Assembly: GCF_901000735.1 (NCBI RefSeq)
Contig: NC_081549.1
Coordinates: forward strand, 19,481,584-19,545,583
Direction: 5' to 3'
From: Corylus avellana
Lineage: Eukaryota; Streptophyta; Magnoliopsida; Fagales; Betulaceae
DNA: 64,000 nt
Below, one piece after another: positions 35,173 to 47,799 of this stretch. The notes below the pieces were generated by a model. The model was not told where the DNA came from and made no database searches. It saw only the letters and a program-made list of their open reading frames with translations. The stretch's first letter is position 1. Each line of letters starts with the position of its first letter. The position numbers and the translations under genes are program-made.

Positions 35173-36088
35173 ATGCTTAATATTTACGATTATGACTTAA
35201 AGTATGATTTCTTTAAAAGAATTGATGGTATTTTACTTTTAGGAAAAGTACACTTTACCCTCGTTTGTGGTAATTTTCAATTCAATCTCCAATGTTTCAA
35301 TTTTTACAATGCATCCCCCAAACGTACAATTTTTTTTTTTTTTTTTTTTTCTTCAATTCGACCAATATTATTCCAAAATTTTTATATTGCTTCTAATTTT
35401 TTTTTTTAAAAAAAAATTTGGGGCCACCCCTTTGACCATCTGGCCATTTTTGTACCTCAATTATTTTTATTTTTTTTATAAAAAAGGAAACATTGAATGC
35501 CAAATTGAAAATAGCCTAAACTTTAAGGTGTAAAGTGTAATTTTCCCTTTACTTTTTGGTCCAGAAAAATAAAAAAACTCAGTTTCAATGCGAAATGTTA
35601 TGGAATTAAGTGGAAATGTGCAAGCAAAAATGATAGATCTTCATTCAAGGGCTAACATAGCTGCAATGATCCATTAAATTCAAGTGGTTGGCTTGGCATG
35701 CATGTGTGTTTAACTTCAATTCATATACAACAACACGAGAAGTATTCCACACAGATGTACTTTTTGACCAGTGATCTTAACACAAACAGATATACATCAC
35801 TCGTCAACTCTTCCAATATAATCCTCGTACAGTTTGGATTCCCTGTGATCTTGCATAATCTCCATGGTACCTCTCAGATGTTCACCTGACCAAGCAACGT
35901 TCAATCAAGTGCAAACCCCTAAAAGCGAATGCCTTCTTCCATTTTATTGCAACTCATAAGACGAAAAACTGAAACCTGATCTTCCCTCATTAGTTGATTT
36001 TAGCTCAAGCTTCTGAAATGGGCTGCAAGTTGTTTCAAGTTAATTCATCAATCAGCTCCTTCTCTTTTTTTTTTCTTCTTCTTTTTTT

Positions 36089-36188
36089 NNNNNNNNNNNN
36101 NNNNNNNNNNNNNNNNNNNNNNNNNNNNNNNNNNNNNNNNNNNNNNNNNNNNNNNNNNNNNNNNNNNNNNNNNNNNNNNNNNNNNNNN
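36089..36188. other. Assembly gap, 100 N
   Basis: Exactly 100 N. The 2,160 bases on its left match the 2,160 bases that begin 100 bases later, so the gap most likely has no real content and the two contigs should be overlapped. Confidence 0.99.
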
Positions 36189-38348
36189 TTTTTCTATGCA
36201 GACCATTTTGAATTTGAATTTGTCAAATGGGCATGCCTGTCCCCGGTGGTAGACATTACCCTCTCCACTTCAACCCATTGGATTTTCTTTTATAGTCATC
36301 AAAATCGTTTAGAACTGTAAAGTAACAAGAAAAATGTTAGGCTTCCAACTAAATTTTATATAAAAAAAATTACATGATGTAGTAAAATATGATTGAGTTT
36401 TTTAAAAGTTAAATTTATTTTATTTCTAATCATGTAATAATTTTATTTTGTAAAATTTGTTTGTAAGCCTAACATTTCTCGAATAACAAAGCGGACACAA
36501 CATCGCTTCTAAACAATTTGACTATTCTTCTGGGCTGAATGGTGGGTCTTGACCCAACTCTAATTCTTCGATCTGTCAAGGGGCAGGGACACAGCCGTGG
36601 GCCTCTTAATTTTTCTAAGCCGGTCTACCAAGTCTGCAACAAACTAGGACACCCCAACTCAAATGCTAACATTGTTTTGATCATGCATTTGATTTGAAGA
36701 TGACTGGATTTAGCTTAGGCATTGTCAAAAAATATGTAACAACCAATGAAAAAGTGCTAGTCACATTTACGCATCATCTTAAAAAAACTAGCCAATTTGG
36801 AATTTTTCTAAAATTCATTCTAAAACTCAGTTTTACATAGTAAATGCTAATCCATGGTGATTAGCATTTAGCGCAGGATTTCCTTACTTTCTTGAACACA
36901 TCTTCATCCCTCAACTCAACTGGGAATCTTTACACTGGCACTGGTTAGATTTAAGTGGGAAATGGTATAGGTTTGCAAACCATTCATATTGGTACATCCA
37001 AAATTTTTGCTTCTTCCAAAGATTTGTTATTGAATAACATTCTTCATATTCTTGATATTAAAAAGAATCATATATCTTGGTAATCTTAGACTCAATAGTG
37101 ATGAAGGCATTGTTGCACCACATGCAGCGAAATTCAGTCGAGACTTGGGGATACAGAGAATCATGTTGTAAGGTGATACTGTTCAAATAGTGAATGTCAT
37201 GAAGTCTACTAAAAAAATTGGAGTAGATATAGTCATCTAGTGCCTAGTGGAGGATACTTGATGGATCTTGAAATACAATGCAAAGTTGGCAGATTTGCCA
37301 TGCTGCATCCGATAAGCAAATTCTGCTACACATGAGTTAGTCAAAGTAGTAGACAAACAAGTCTGGATAAAGTTTGGCTAGAAGAGATTACTTATTCTAT
37401 TTGTGACATTATTTTATTAGAGCGACAGTGACATGCTTAATATTTACGATTATGACTTAAAGTATGATTTCTTTAAAAGAATTGATGGTATTTTACTTTT
37501 AGGAAAAGTACACTTTACCCTCGTTTGTGGTAATTTTCAATTCAATCTCCAATGTTTCAATTTTTACAATGCATCCCCCAAACGTACAATTTTTTTTTTT
37601 TTTTTTTTTTCTTCAATTCGACCAATATTATTCCAAAATTTTTATATTGCTTCTAATTTTTTTTTTTAAAAAAAAATTTGGGGCCACCCCTTTGACCATC
37701 TGGCCATTTTTGTACCTCAATTATTTTTATTTTTTTTATAAAAAAGGAAACATTGAATGCCAAATTGAAAATAGCCTAAACTTTAAGGTGTAAAGTGTAA
37801 TTTTCCCTTTACTTTTTGGTCCAGAAAAATAAAAAAACTCAGTTTCAATGCGAAATGTTATGGAATTAAGTGGAAATGTGCAAGCAAAAATGATAGATCT
37901 TCATTCAAGGGCTAACATAGCTGCAATGATCCATTAAATTCAAGTGGTTGGCTTGGCATGCATGTGTGTTTAACTTCAATTCATATACAACAACACGAGA
38001 AGTATTCCACACAGATGTACTTTTTGACCAGTGATCTTAACACAAACAGATATACATCACTCGTCAACTCTTCCAATATAATCCTCGTACAGTTTGGATT
38101 CCCTGTGATCTTGCATAATCTCCATGGTACCTCTCAGATGTTCACCTGACCAAGCAACGTTCAATCAAGTGCAAACCCCTAAAAGCGAATGCCTTCTTCC
38201 ATTTTATTGCAACTCATAAGACGAAAAACTGAAACCTGATCTTCCCTCATTAGTTGATTTTAGCTCAAGCTTCTGAAATGGGCTGCAAGTTGTTTCAAGT
38301 TAATTCATCAATCAGCTCCTTCTCTTTTTTTTTTCTTCTTCTTTTTTT
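36189..38348. other. Right copy of contig-end overlap
   Basis: Duplicate of 33929-36088, offset 2260. Here the GID4 3' end continues into a full gene (copy C). Confidence 0.9.
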
Positions 38349-40443
38349 TCGGGGTTGGGGGTAACTAACAGAAATGCAAAATACCTGCTATTGGGATCAT
38401 AATAGAAGCCACTGATGTAGCCATCACTACAAGAGAAACAAACATAGTAAAAGCCAGCTATAGTTAACCCACAGTCTGTCCCAACATTCACAAAGTATTG
38501 CTCTTTCCATCTCTGCGCCAGCAAATAAAAGAAATTGGCATGTTATTGCTTCACATATGGCAAGTTCTTTTACCAAATGATTAAAATAACTGAGACTAGG
38601 TTACCATATATATGTGTTCAGAGTCACTCAGGTCCAAAGATTTTCCACCATCAACCTCCACTCGACTCTGAAAAAAACAGGATTAGTTAATACAGCAAAT
38701 AATGTGTATGAAAGAAAAGGTTCCAGCTCTTTACCAAATAGGGACGGAAGGATGGAAACTTGGTCCAGTGCCTTATATCATCCTCTTGCCTGTAGCAAGA
38801 GATCATGCAAATCAGCATTGGATTGTTTTGTCCACCATCACTGTTATTTAAAGTTTCCATGATACAGTAAATGGAAAAAATAAAAATAAAGGAACGTACG
38901 TTGCTTCCCACTTGCCAGTGAAGAAAGTATAATTCTTTGTGTCAATGATCTCCCCTTCCCAGAAGGTTACTACCTGAAGTAATCATAAATGAAACAAAAA
39001 GTGCTCCATGACCAAACAAGGTAAATCACAATATTCCAACTACAGCAACCAAGGTGTCATGAAACCTTGGCAGTTTTCTGAATGAAATCAAGTTACATAT
39101 TAAGCATGCTTCCATTATAGTGAGGAAATATAACCAACCAATTTACGGCTAAAGGGAGAACTGTATCATATATTCTGTTAAGGCACGGATCATTCATTTG
39201 TATAGCATACTGATAAAATAGGATATAAACCAAAGAGTTAAGTTTGAAAATTCTGGGTGCCGCTAATTTCATGGCTGCTGAAACCAAAGAAGATGAAGAA
39301 TATATGTATGATCACAATCGATTAGGTGAATATGGCCATGTAATATAGTTTTTTTAAAGTAAATTTTGGATTACAAAGAAACATGCAACAATGAGAACAT
39401 TGAAAAGGTCAGTGGGGAGAGAAACCTCTTGATTAGGTGCCTCTTATCAAAGTAGCACTAACCTATTCTGGCAATAATGCCAGCAGTCAGAAGTTTAAAC
39501 AAACCCAGAAGCTGCCTCATTCTTTCATTGCGCTATAACATTTACAACATTTTTTTTCTTCAGTATTTATCCTCTATATATCAACACAGCACAGACAAAA
39601 AAAAAGGAAATATCCTAAACAAAAAAGAAGAAGAAGGAACTGCTTACTGGTGTGTCTGCCATAGGCACATTGAGAGCTTCCATGGTCCCACATAGATACC
39701 CATGTTCAAGGTCACATCCCTGTATTCGAACGTTAACTCTCCATGCTTCATCTTTCTGTAGGCTAGAAACATTCTGAGTACCAGAGAAGGCCTGTGACAA
39801 AATTAAACTGTGAGGATAAACCGAAACTCATCTACTTCTGATGCAAATTTCATCAGAGTAGTAAAATATGCAGCTTTATGTTCTCACTTCAAACGACCAA
39901 AGAAGGAAAACCTGACCATCTCTGTCCAAAATTGTAAAGGGATATATGATCATCTAACAATGACATTGAAGATCACTAAAATCTTAGCTTATGTGTTGAC
40001 TACATAACCCCATATATGATACTCATTAGGCTCAATATCTATTAGGCAACTAATCATATGCAGCCATATATGTAGCAGGGTCACTAGCAAGTAATTGTTG
40101 TAAACAAAAGTAACTACCTTCACAGAAGGAACCCAAAAAATAAAATAAAAGGGGTCGAAGATTAACCTGTCCAACACTCAAAAGTGAGCATACTTGTGGT
40201 AATGTCTCTCCAGAATTCGCGCCTTCACAATTAAGCATGAACATATAAATTAGACCCACAAACAAAAAACCCTTTTTGACGAGGCCAAGCTGTGAATTTC
40301 AAATAACTTTCCGGTATTTTCCAGGCAACAAACAAAGCCCTAAATCTGGCACTGAACATTATTCTATTGCAATTATTTTTGATGGAAAGCGAAATACCTG
40401 AAACTTGGGAAGGTGCAGAGCTCTCCACCACTCTCACCGGCAT
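38204..40443 (-). CDS. GID4: GID4 / Vid24-type substrate receptor, copy C
   Basis: Same eight-exon layout as copies A and B. Start at 40443 (MPVRVVESS), stop TAA at 38204-38206. The residues FSGTQNVSSLQKDEAWRV, LEHGYLCG, MRWKEQYFVNVGTDCG and FYYVCFSCSDG are present. It has Tyr for His in KEQ(Y)F, matching the usual plant sequence, and Tyr in SDGYISG. It lacks about 40 bases of intron 2 (near 39845) present in A and B, and carries more substitutions, so it is the most diverged of the three. Appears functional. Confidence 0.9.
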
Positions 40444-41469
40444 TTCTTTGATGAATGATCGAATCCCAATTCCCAGTCAAAGAATCCAAATGTGAAGCGG
40501 CAATATCACGCTCTGTAATTTGGGTATTCGATCTTTCTCTACGAAACTCTGAAAGTGAAAGGTCCAAAGGTTCGCCAATCCGAGTGTGAAACGCAATTAT
40601 CCGGGGCGGCCCGAGTGGATCCGACTCGTTTCGGGCTGTCAGATTATTCGTTTCCTGTTTTCTTAGGAAAAATTATTATTATTATATCAGTATTCGTAGT
40701 AAAGGTCTTTCAAAGTGAAAAGAAGATAAATATAGAACATCAGGTAAGAAATCTTGTATTTTTTTTCCATTTTAATGTGATATATTCAGATCTGAGTTTA
40801 TACCCAATTTAAATTTGAGATCTTTGTTAACATTTTTGGATTAATTGATAACAAATGACTATAAAAATACAATTATGCCTCTCTTATTAATATTTTTTTA
40901 AAGAAATATTAATAAATTTCTATAAAAAAAAATAATTACATTTTTATTTTTTGTAATTTTTTATTCAGGGTATAATTAAAATTTTGTAAGAAATCATAAA
41001 AAATAGAACCTTGATTTGATTTAATCATTTTAAAACTTTAGGGATCAATTTAAAAATATTTTTTTCTTTTAAAAAAAACTTACTCTTAGACTTGATTTAG
41101 TAATTTTGTTTTCTTTTTTAATCGTTTTTCCACTTACCATCTGCTTTAATTGAGAATTTAATACCCCATTCGTATTTTCTTGATTTATTTTTAAATCAAT
41201 CATAATGAAAATTATAATTTCTTATTTTAAAACAAATGCATTAAATGATATTCTTTAAAAACTTTCATTTTATAAGGTGGATAAACAATTTATGATTAAG
41301 CAAGTAGCTAATAAGATGTATGGTGTGTTATCGTTATAGATTTGTGTTGTTTTGTGATGTTAATTTCAAATACCACATGCTCTTTAGAGGGTTCCTTTCT
41401 TTTACCTACAATTAGTTAGAATCAAAGTTTATTTCATCATTAGTATATAATTTGTGGGTAAAAATTGTT
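40444..41469. other. AT-rich upstream flank of GID4 copy C
   Basis: Collinear with the flank of copy A (23300-24235). No gene. It contains long A and T runs. Confidence 0.6.
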
Positions 41470-42157
41470 CTTCTTCTTTGGCATTTCATGCCTTCTCTAA
41501 TGCGGATTGGGCTGGCTATCTTGTTAATCGCAAATCTACTAGCGGCTACTGCATTTATCTTGGCTCTAATCTAATCTTATAGAGCTCTAAGAAACAAAAA
41601 ATTATTGTTAACTCGACACTGAATTGAGTATCGGTCCCTTGCCAATGCCAAGCTACATAGTGTGACAATATTGGAGCCACATATTTGACTGCAAATTCAA
41701 CTTTTCATGTCGGAACAAAACATATTGAAATAGACTTTCACTTTGTGCTTGATCATGTTGCTGCCAAGAATCTTCTGATTCGGTTTATTCTCAGGAAAGA
41801 CAACCTAGCAGGCGTGTTTACCAAGCCTCTTTTGTCTACAAGATTTCACTTCCATTACAGTTTAGTTTGCAGGGGCATGTAAGAGCAGATAATCAAATAG
41901 TTGGACATTTGATATCTACTCCTAAAGATAATGCAGAGGATAGAAGCAGCAACTCAAATCCAGCACTTCAAGATAATGCAGCAGCTCAATATCATGATAG
42001 AAATAGAATAGGAAAGCTATTTTGAATTTTGTATTTATCATTGTAGTCTAGTACTGTATATGACAGAATATAAATACAAGCTGAAACCTCAACACAAAGT
42101 GTGAGAAACATTTTATAAAACATCTATTGTTGATTACCTTATACCCTTTTCTGTTCA
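41470..42157 (+). mobile_element. Decayed Copia 3' end with putative LTR (copy 2)
   Basis: Encodes HAFSNADWAGYLVN, STSGYCIYLGSNLI then a stop where Trp is expected (TAG for TGG), SSKKQK, and [16 protein letters not shown] and [13 protein letters not shown] in other frames. The polypurine-like AGGGGCA is followed by TGTAAGAGCAG at 41878. The putative LTR has a TATAAATAC at about 42069 and may end CA at 42157. The same arrangement lies downstream of LecRK1. Confidence 0.75.
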
Positions 42158-42477
42158 TGCTGTATAATACGTATCTAAAAGTCTAATCTCCATCACAGGA
42201 CATGAATATAAATACTTTTTTTTTTCAAGGGGTGAAATCTATTCCTTAATAATGGCTTCCAGTATGAATCCAAAACGCTAATGAATTATTATCCTCCCAA
42301 TACATCTATTTCGACGGATATAGAAGCATGCAAAGTTGCAAAATATATGATCAGAGAGGCCCATGTCCATACATATGCTGCACAACCTTAAAGAAATAAA
42401 TTATAGTTGATCATTCCAAAAAATCACACTTTAATGGTTACAAACAAACTTACAATGGGTAACAAAAACTTTAAGAA

Positions 42478-44481
42478 TCAGCGACCCTCCAAGAGAAGCG
42501 AGTCTGCAATAGAAGATAAAGGCGTGAACGCATTGTCCATAGGAGCCACCGGATAAGACATGGCGAACGTTAAACCGCTGGCATAAAGACCAACCGACGG
42601 TAACTCTGGAAGAGGAATACCCCCCTCCAAGAACTGCACAACTTGGCGCATGCTTGGCCTAGCTGCAGGCTCTGAATGAGAGCAGAGCAACCCAAGTTTC
42701 AATACCAACTCTACTTCCTCTGCTACATAATCTGCACCCAAATTTGGATCCCTTGCCCCAAGAATTTCGCCTCGGTTCAATTGAGAAAACACCCAATCAA
42801 CCAAAATGGCATCCTCTGTTCGCCACCGTGGCTCTATTGGCCTTCTTCCACAAGCCACCTCAAGCAAAAAGGCTCCGAAGGCAAACACATCGGTGCTTGT
42901 AGTGGCCTTGCCGCTTCGAGTAAGCTCCGGCGCAATATACCCAATGGTTCCAACCACATGGGTCGTCTGAGGGTCAGTTCCACGGTCATAAAATCTTGCA
43001 AGACCGAAGTCTCCTAATCTAGCATTCAGTTCACCATCTAGCAAGACATTACTAGCCTTGACATCTCTGTGAACAACAACTTGCTCCCATTCTTCGTGTA
43101 GATAAAACAGCCCCGAGGCCACACCTTTTATTACTCGAAATCTCTGGCTCCAGCACAGAGTGAGCGTAGGTTGGTAAAAAAGGTACTTGTCTAGGCTTCC
43201 ACTAGGCATGAAGTCATACACCAACAGCAGCTCTTTCTTTCGCCGGCAATACCCCAAGAGTGGTACTAAATTTCTGTGGCGGAGCCGACCCATGCTGGCA
43301 ATTTCTGCAACAAATTCTTTCATTCCCTGCCTTGATTCATGGGAGATCCTCTTCACCGCAATCTCAATTTTGGAGGTAGTTAGTACACCTCTATAGACCT
43401 TACCAAATCCACCTTTGCCCAATAGCTCTTTCTCCCTAAATCCTTTTGTGGCAACAAAAAGATCTTTGTATTTGAATCTCTGAGGCCCATAGTCAAGCTC
43501 CCAGTCTTCCAGCAATTCTTCGAACTTCCTCTTCCTTCTTGTGACATAAATTACACCTGAAATTGCTACCGACGCTAAACTAACAATTATCACAGGCAAC
43601 CCAATTGTGAAAAATTTAGATATCGGTTTACCTACTAATATCGGAGGCAGCTGAACTTGAGAGAAAAGAAGTTCTGGAGCCTGGCCATTCATCTTAAAGC
43701 TCCAAGCCAGAGCATAATGGTTGGCTAGGCGCTGGCCAGTTGAGGACGAGAAGCCAACATACATGTTGTTGCCAATGATAGGTGAAAGATCGCGGGACAA
43801 AGACAATAGCGGAATTTTGGGTTTACTGACATCAAGTGGAGCTAAAGTAACATTGATTTGCTTCTGGATACCATCGTATTCCACCCAAACTTGCATTTGC
43901 TGCCCACTTTTAAGGCTCAGGGTCCTAAACCCACCTTTGTCATCAGCATAATATCCTACTGTAGCAGATCCCTCGGACCTCAAGCCATTTATATCAATCC
44001 CAACATGGTTATCATTGATGTCGTCAAATTCATGGTTCTGGTATGTATCGAGCTCTATGGCAACGACTTGATTTTTGGGATCACCATTGTTGGTAAAATT
44101 GAAAAGGCCAAGGTTCTTGGATGTACTACCTGCCGGGAGTCCTCTCGTTGGAGCAATCACGAAAGCAAGCCCATGACCGCTAAAAGCGGCATCTTCAGAA
44201 ACGATAGCGAAGACGAAAGTCGTAGAGAAGGAGTAAACGGAGCCATTCGACGAGTTCCTGAAGCTTATTGGATTGGGGTAGAAAGCATGACCCATTTGAA
44301 AGTTTGTATTATTAGTGAGCTTCAAAAGGCCAGTGGAAGTGATTTCTGCTATGCCGTCTAGGCTTAGATTTGCCGACTTAAACCCCACGAAGGTGAAGCT
44401 GGTATCTTCGGAGGATACGAAGCTGATTAGGAGAGACAGAAGCAATACTAGCTTGGACATGAACATGGCTATACTGAGCAT
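42478..44481 (-). CDS. L-type lectin receptor-like kinase (LecRK2)
   Basis: One exon, 667 residues, the same architecture as LecRK1: signal peptide, legume lectin domain with ELDTYQNHEFDDINDNHVGIDI, transmembrane helix at about 291-313 ending YVTRRKRK, and a kinase with [23 protein letters not shown] and APE. Compared with LecRK1, most changes fall in the lectin domain (for example LPAGSTSKNLGLFNFTNNGD against LLAGILSQSLGLFNTSSFGD), while the kinase is almost unchanged. TTSKIEIAVKR and FRVIKGVASG are shared with LecRK4 rather than LecRK1. All catalytic residues are present and no lesion is seen. Ligand unknown. Confidence 0.95.
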   Translation of the reverse strand: MLSIAMFMSKLVLLLSLLISFVSSEDTSFTFVGFKSANLSLDGIAEITSTGLLKLTNNTNFQMGHAFYPNPISFRNSSNGSVYSFSTTFVFAIVSEDAAFSGHGLAFVIAPTRGLPAGSTSKNLGLFNFTNNGDPKNQVVAIELDTYQNHEFDDINDNHVGIDINGLRSEGSATVGYYADDKGGFRTLSLKSGQQMQVWVEYDGIQKQINVTLAPLDVSKPKIPLLSLSRDLSPIIGNNMYVGFSSSTGQRLANHYALAWSFKMNGQAPELLFSQVQLPPILVGKPISKFFTIGLPVIIVSLASVAISGVIYVTRRKRKFEELLEDWELDYGPQRFKYKDLFVATKGFREKELLGKGGFGKVYRGVLTTSKIEIAVKRISHESRQGMKEFVAEIASMGRLRHRNLVPLLGYCRRKKELLLVYDFMPSGSLDKYLFYQPTLTLCWSQRFRVIKGVASGLFYLHEEWEQVVVHRDVKASNVLLDGELNARLGDFGLARFYDRGTDPQTTHVVGTIGYIAPELTRSGKATTSTDVFAFGAFLLEVACGRRPIEPRWRTEDAILVDWVFSQLNRGEILGARDPNLGADYVAEEVELVLKLGLLCSHSEPAARPSMRQVVQFLEGGIPLPELPSVGLYASGLTFAMSYPVAPMDNAFTPLSSIADSLLLEGR

Positions 44482-45902
44482 CCGCTCCCTCTTTTCGCGG
44501 TTTTATAGTTCTACTTTCAAGTTTATATGTTATTTTATTTTTTATTTTTTTACATGTCCATACAAGAAAAAAAAGGAGAGAAAAAATTCAAATTAGTAAC
44601 CTCCACTTTATGAAACGTAGTTCATAATGCCATCTATTGCTATAAAAAAAATCAACTATTTGAACAATTTTTAAAGCACCATAAAGATATAAGTGACTCA
44701 TCAGAAAAGTACAATTTGTAAGCTTTATGTTAACAACAACTTGGTATTTGTAACTTGATATATTATTTCATACATATAATTATAAAGCTACTACTCCAAT
44801 TATTGCTTCGTAAGTTTTTTTCACCAAAGGAAAAGAGTGAGTAAAATTATTGGCTATCTAATTTACATCATTATTACACGCCGGTCATGAGTGCTTACAC
44901 ATGCTGGCCAAGGATCTTGCTCCTCCATTGCTGCTGTTGAGGATTTTTTTGCTTACTTTCTTGTATTTTGCTTTGTTTTATGTCTTGTATCTATGTTTGT
45001 TCTATTTTTTGTTCTTTTGTGGGTTTTAATTTCCCATAGTTATTAGTTACTTTAATTTGATCTTTTTGTAAAGATTGTTTTATTAACCGGAGATCATTAC
45101 TCATTTGCAATGGATCCAAATAGGAATTCAGTGCCTTTCTTTCAATAGCCTCCTTTCGGTGGGTGTTATTGTTTCAAAGCTGGTCAGCCATTTGGTTTGC
45201 TTCAAACACCACTTTGATGGTGCCCTTTCTTGGTCGGTTAACCAAGATCCAAAGGATCAGATCATTTTTTGGCTCATTTCCTATTTGTTTGTATTTTCTT
45301 TATTATATTATTGTTTTGAATTTGTTGTTGGGGAAACTAACCATTTTTCAATTTTTTTATTCTTCATACACTATCGTTATTTGCTTAGAAAAATAAATAA
45401 ATAAATCTACATTATTATTACAATAGAGAGCACTCAGAGCAGGATGCATGTGTCACCCACGAAGTTTCGCCCAATTTCCCGAGCAAACGATTTTTAGCCG
45501 CCGCAAACTACCAAATATCGACGTTTTTCTATGAGATCTCTCATTTTCTTTCACACTTTTTTTTTTTGGGCAGAATCTCTGATTATAAAGATTAATCGTT
45601 GTTGAATGTTGGAGGCTGATTTGAATTCGAAGTAGCAGCCATACGAATACACGATCAGCCGCCATTCTTTGAAGAACAACCTTTGCGACTATGCAGACCA
45701 TTCCGCATTTTATCTGTGGCTGATTTGAAGTAGCAGCCACAGATCCAGTGCCCGTTTTTCTTTGCAGACCATTCCGCATTTGAATTTGTCAAAAGGGCAT
45801 GCCTGGCCCCGTGGTGGTAGACATTACCCTCTCCGCTACAACCCATAACCTTAGATTTTCTTTATAGTAATCAGATTCATTTAGAACAGCAAAGTAGGAA
45901 GA
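44482..45902. other. 5' flank of LecRK2
   Basis: Promoter side of LecRK2 plus duplicated flank shared with 32650-33600. Near 45600-45850 a short segment (GATTTGAA...GTAGCAGCCA) occurs twice, and is related to 33540 and 60575. No gene. Confidence 0.55.
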
Positions 45903-46049
45903 AAAATGTTAGGCTTATAAACATATTTTACCAAAAAAAAAAAAAAAAGTTTATAATATAATGTAACATTAATATGATTAAACTTTTCAAAAGTTGAATT
46001 TATCTCATTTTCAATCATATTGTAAAATTTGTTTATAAGTATAACATTC
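45903..46049. mobile_element. Diverged MITE with AATGTTAGGCTT end
   Basis: Left end AAAATGTTAGGCTTATAAAC and right end GTTTATAAGTATAACATTC pair with mismatches. Same family and position relative to the LecRK flank as 34072-34218. Confidence 0.65.
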
Positions 46050-46190
46050 ATCGAGTAGCAAATCTCGTTGTCACAGAGGCAGCATCATTTCTAAACAACT
46101 TGATTATTCTTTTTAGCCGAATGGTGAGTCTTGACCCAACTCTAATTCTTCAATCTGTCGAAAGGGCAGGCCTAACTCAAATGCTACCAT

Positions 46191-47796
46191 CACTACAAAA
46201 AAAAAAAAAAAGTGTTATGAGTGACGTGTCTATTATGCAAGATTTTTTCACACGTCACCATTTGGTGCCGTGACAGTTTTTCACACGTTACCAAAGTATT
46301 TGGTAACGTGTCAAAAGTTGACATGTTACCATTTGGTAACATGTCAAGTTTGATACGTCACCATTTAGTAACATGTCAACTTTAATACGTTACTAAAATT
46401 GTCATCCTTTTTTTTTTTTTTTAGTTTGGAAAAAAAAAAAAAATACAAATGAAACATGTAGCAGATGTATGCCGGTGAGAGTAGTGGAGAGCTCCGCACC
46501 ATTTGGTAAGGTGTCAAATTTGACACGTCACCATTTCGAAAAATAAAAAACAAATTGACAACTTTAGTAACGTGTCAACTTTGACACATCACCATTTAGA
46601 AAACGAAAAAAAGAAAATAAAAAAAAAAAAAAAAATTGACAACTTTAATAACGTGTCAAAGTTCACACGTTACCATTTAGTAACCAAATTTGACACATCA
46701 CCAAATGATAACATGTCAACTTTGACATGTTACCAATGGGCATTGGGTTCCCTCTTTTTCTCTTGTACTTTCTTCTTCCCTCTTTTTTCTTCCTCCCGGC
46801 TGTGCTTCTTCTTTCTTCTTTCTTCTTCTCTTTTTCTCTCTCTCTTTTGCTCTCACGCCCATGTCACCTCTCTCTTCTCTCGGATGGGAAGAAGAAAAAA
46901 AAAAGGAGAAGAGAAAAAAACAAAAGAGAAGATAAGAAGAAAATGAAAAAGAGAAGAGAAGATTTGACATTTTTTTTTTATTATTACTTTTTTCTGCTGG
47001 GTTTGGGATTTTGAAATTTGTTTTGGCTGCTGGGTTTGGGTTTGGGATTTTGAAATTTTTTTAGCTGCTGGGTTTGAAATTTTTCTGGGTCTGAATTTTT
47101 TGGTTGATTTGGTTTGATTTTTCAAGTTGAATCCACTTGAGGAACGGACATTGTATACCTTAATGAGTAATTTTTCTGATTGATTTTTTTGTCATTTGTC
47201 TTAGCTTTTAAACCTATTGATTTTTCTGGTTCTTTGGTGTTGCAGGTTTTTGATTTTTAGTACTCTCCAACTCCACATAGTGAGTGAGGGATAAAATTAA
47301 ATTCTAAGTTCAAAACTTTTGAAATTTTTTGCTTAAATTAATTTTTGCTGTTGGGTTTGGATTTTTGCTACTGGGTTTGAATCTATTGATCCATTCCAAG
47401 TTCAATTAATTCTTTTTTTGTCAATTAAATTTTTATTTGCTTGGTTTTGATTTTTGAAAATTAGATTCGAATATGATTTTATTTGAAATTTGGGTTTGGA
47501 ATTCCATGATATTATTTGAAAAAAAAAAAAAAAAAAAATTCCGGAAATAAATTTCAAATAATTTTTTTTTTTTTTTTTTTTTACTAATTTTTTAAATTTT
47601 AGTAATGTGTCAATTTTTGACACGTTACTAAAGGGTGATGTGTCAGAAATTGACACGTTACTAAATTCCTATTAGTAACTTCAAATTTTTTAACCTGACA
47701 CACATGTTACTAATGACATGTTACTAACCGTTAGTGACGTGTCAACAGGCTTGACATGTCACTAATGGGCCGTTACCAAAAAATCATATTTTCGCG
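46191..47796. mobile_element. CACTA (En/Spm)-like non-autonomous element
   Basis: Starts CACTACAAAAAAA at 46191 after the trinucleotide CAT (46188-46190), and CAT recurs at 47797-47799. The paralogous flank at 34400 and 36660 reads AAATGCTAACATTGTTTTGA, uninterrupted, which confirms an insertion of 1,606 bp. Both ends are packed with short repeats in both orientations around GGTAACGTGTCAA, GACACGTCACCATTT and relatives, as in CACTA subterminal regions. The right end does not show the expected TTTTTTGTAGTG and may be degraded. The middle is low complexity (TTCTTCTTT, GGGTTTGG). No transposase frame. Confidence 0.75.
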
Positions 47797-47799
47797 CAT

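Larger units (their letters stand above)
33929..36088. other. Left copy of contig-end overlap
   Basis: Sequence from 33929 to the gap recurs at 36189-38348 with a constant offset of 2260 and no difference found in the lines I compared. It contains a MITE, a LINE RNase H remnant, a poly-T block, and the last exon and 3' flank of a GID4 gene (from about 35640), which is cut off by the gap and is therefore not a fourth GID4. Confidence 0.9.

Noticed and set aside
35640..36088. A fourth GID4 gene at the left of the second gap
   Set aside because: Only the last exon and 3' flank are present and they are part of the contig-end overlap with 37900-38348.
43858..44361. 167-residue plus-strand frame (and 63320-63826) antisense to the lectin domains
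   Set aside because: Mirror frames of the conserved LecRK coding sequence; they recur wherever the kinase genes do and have no family match.
46572..47125. Lys- or Phe-rich frames within the CACTA-like element
   Set aside because: They arise from TTC/GAA low-complexity tracts; no transposase motif.
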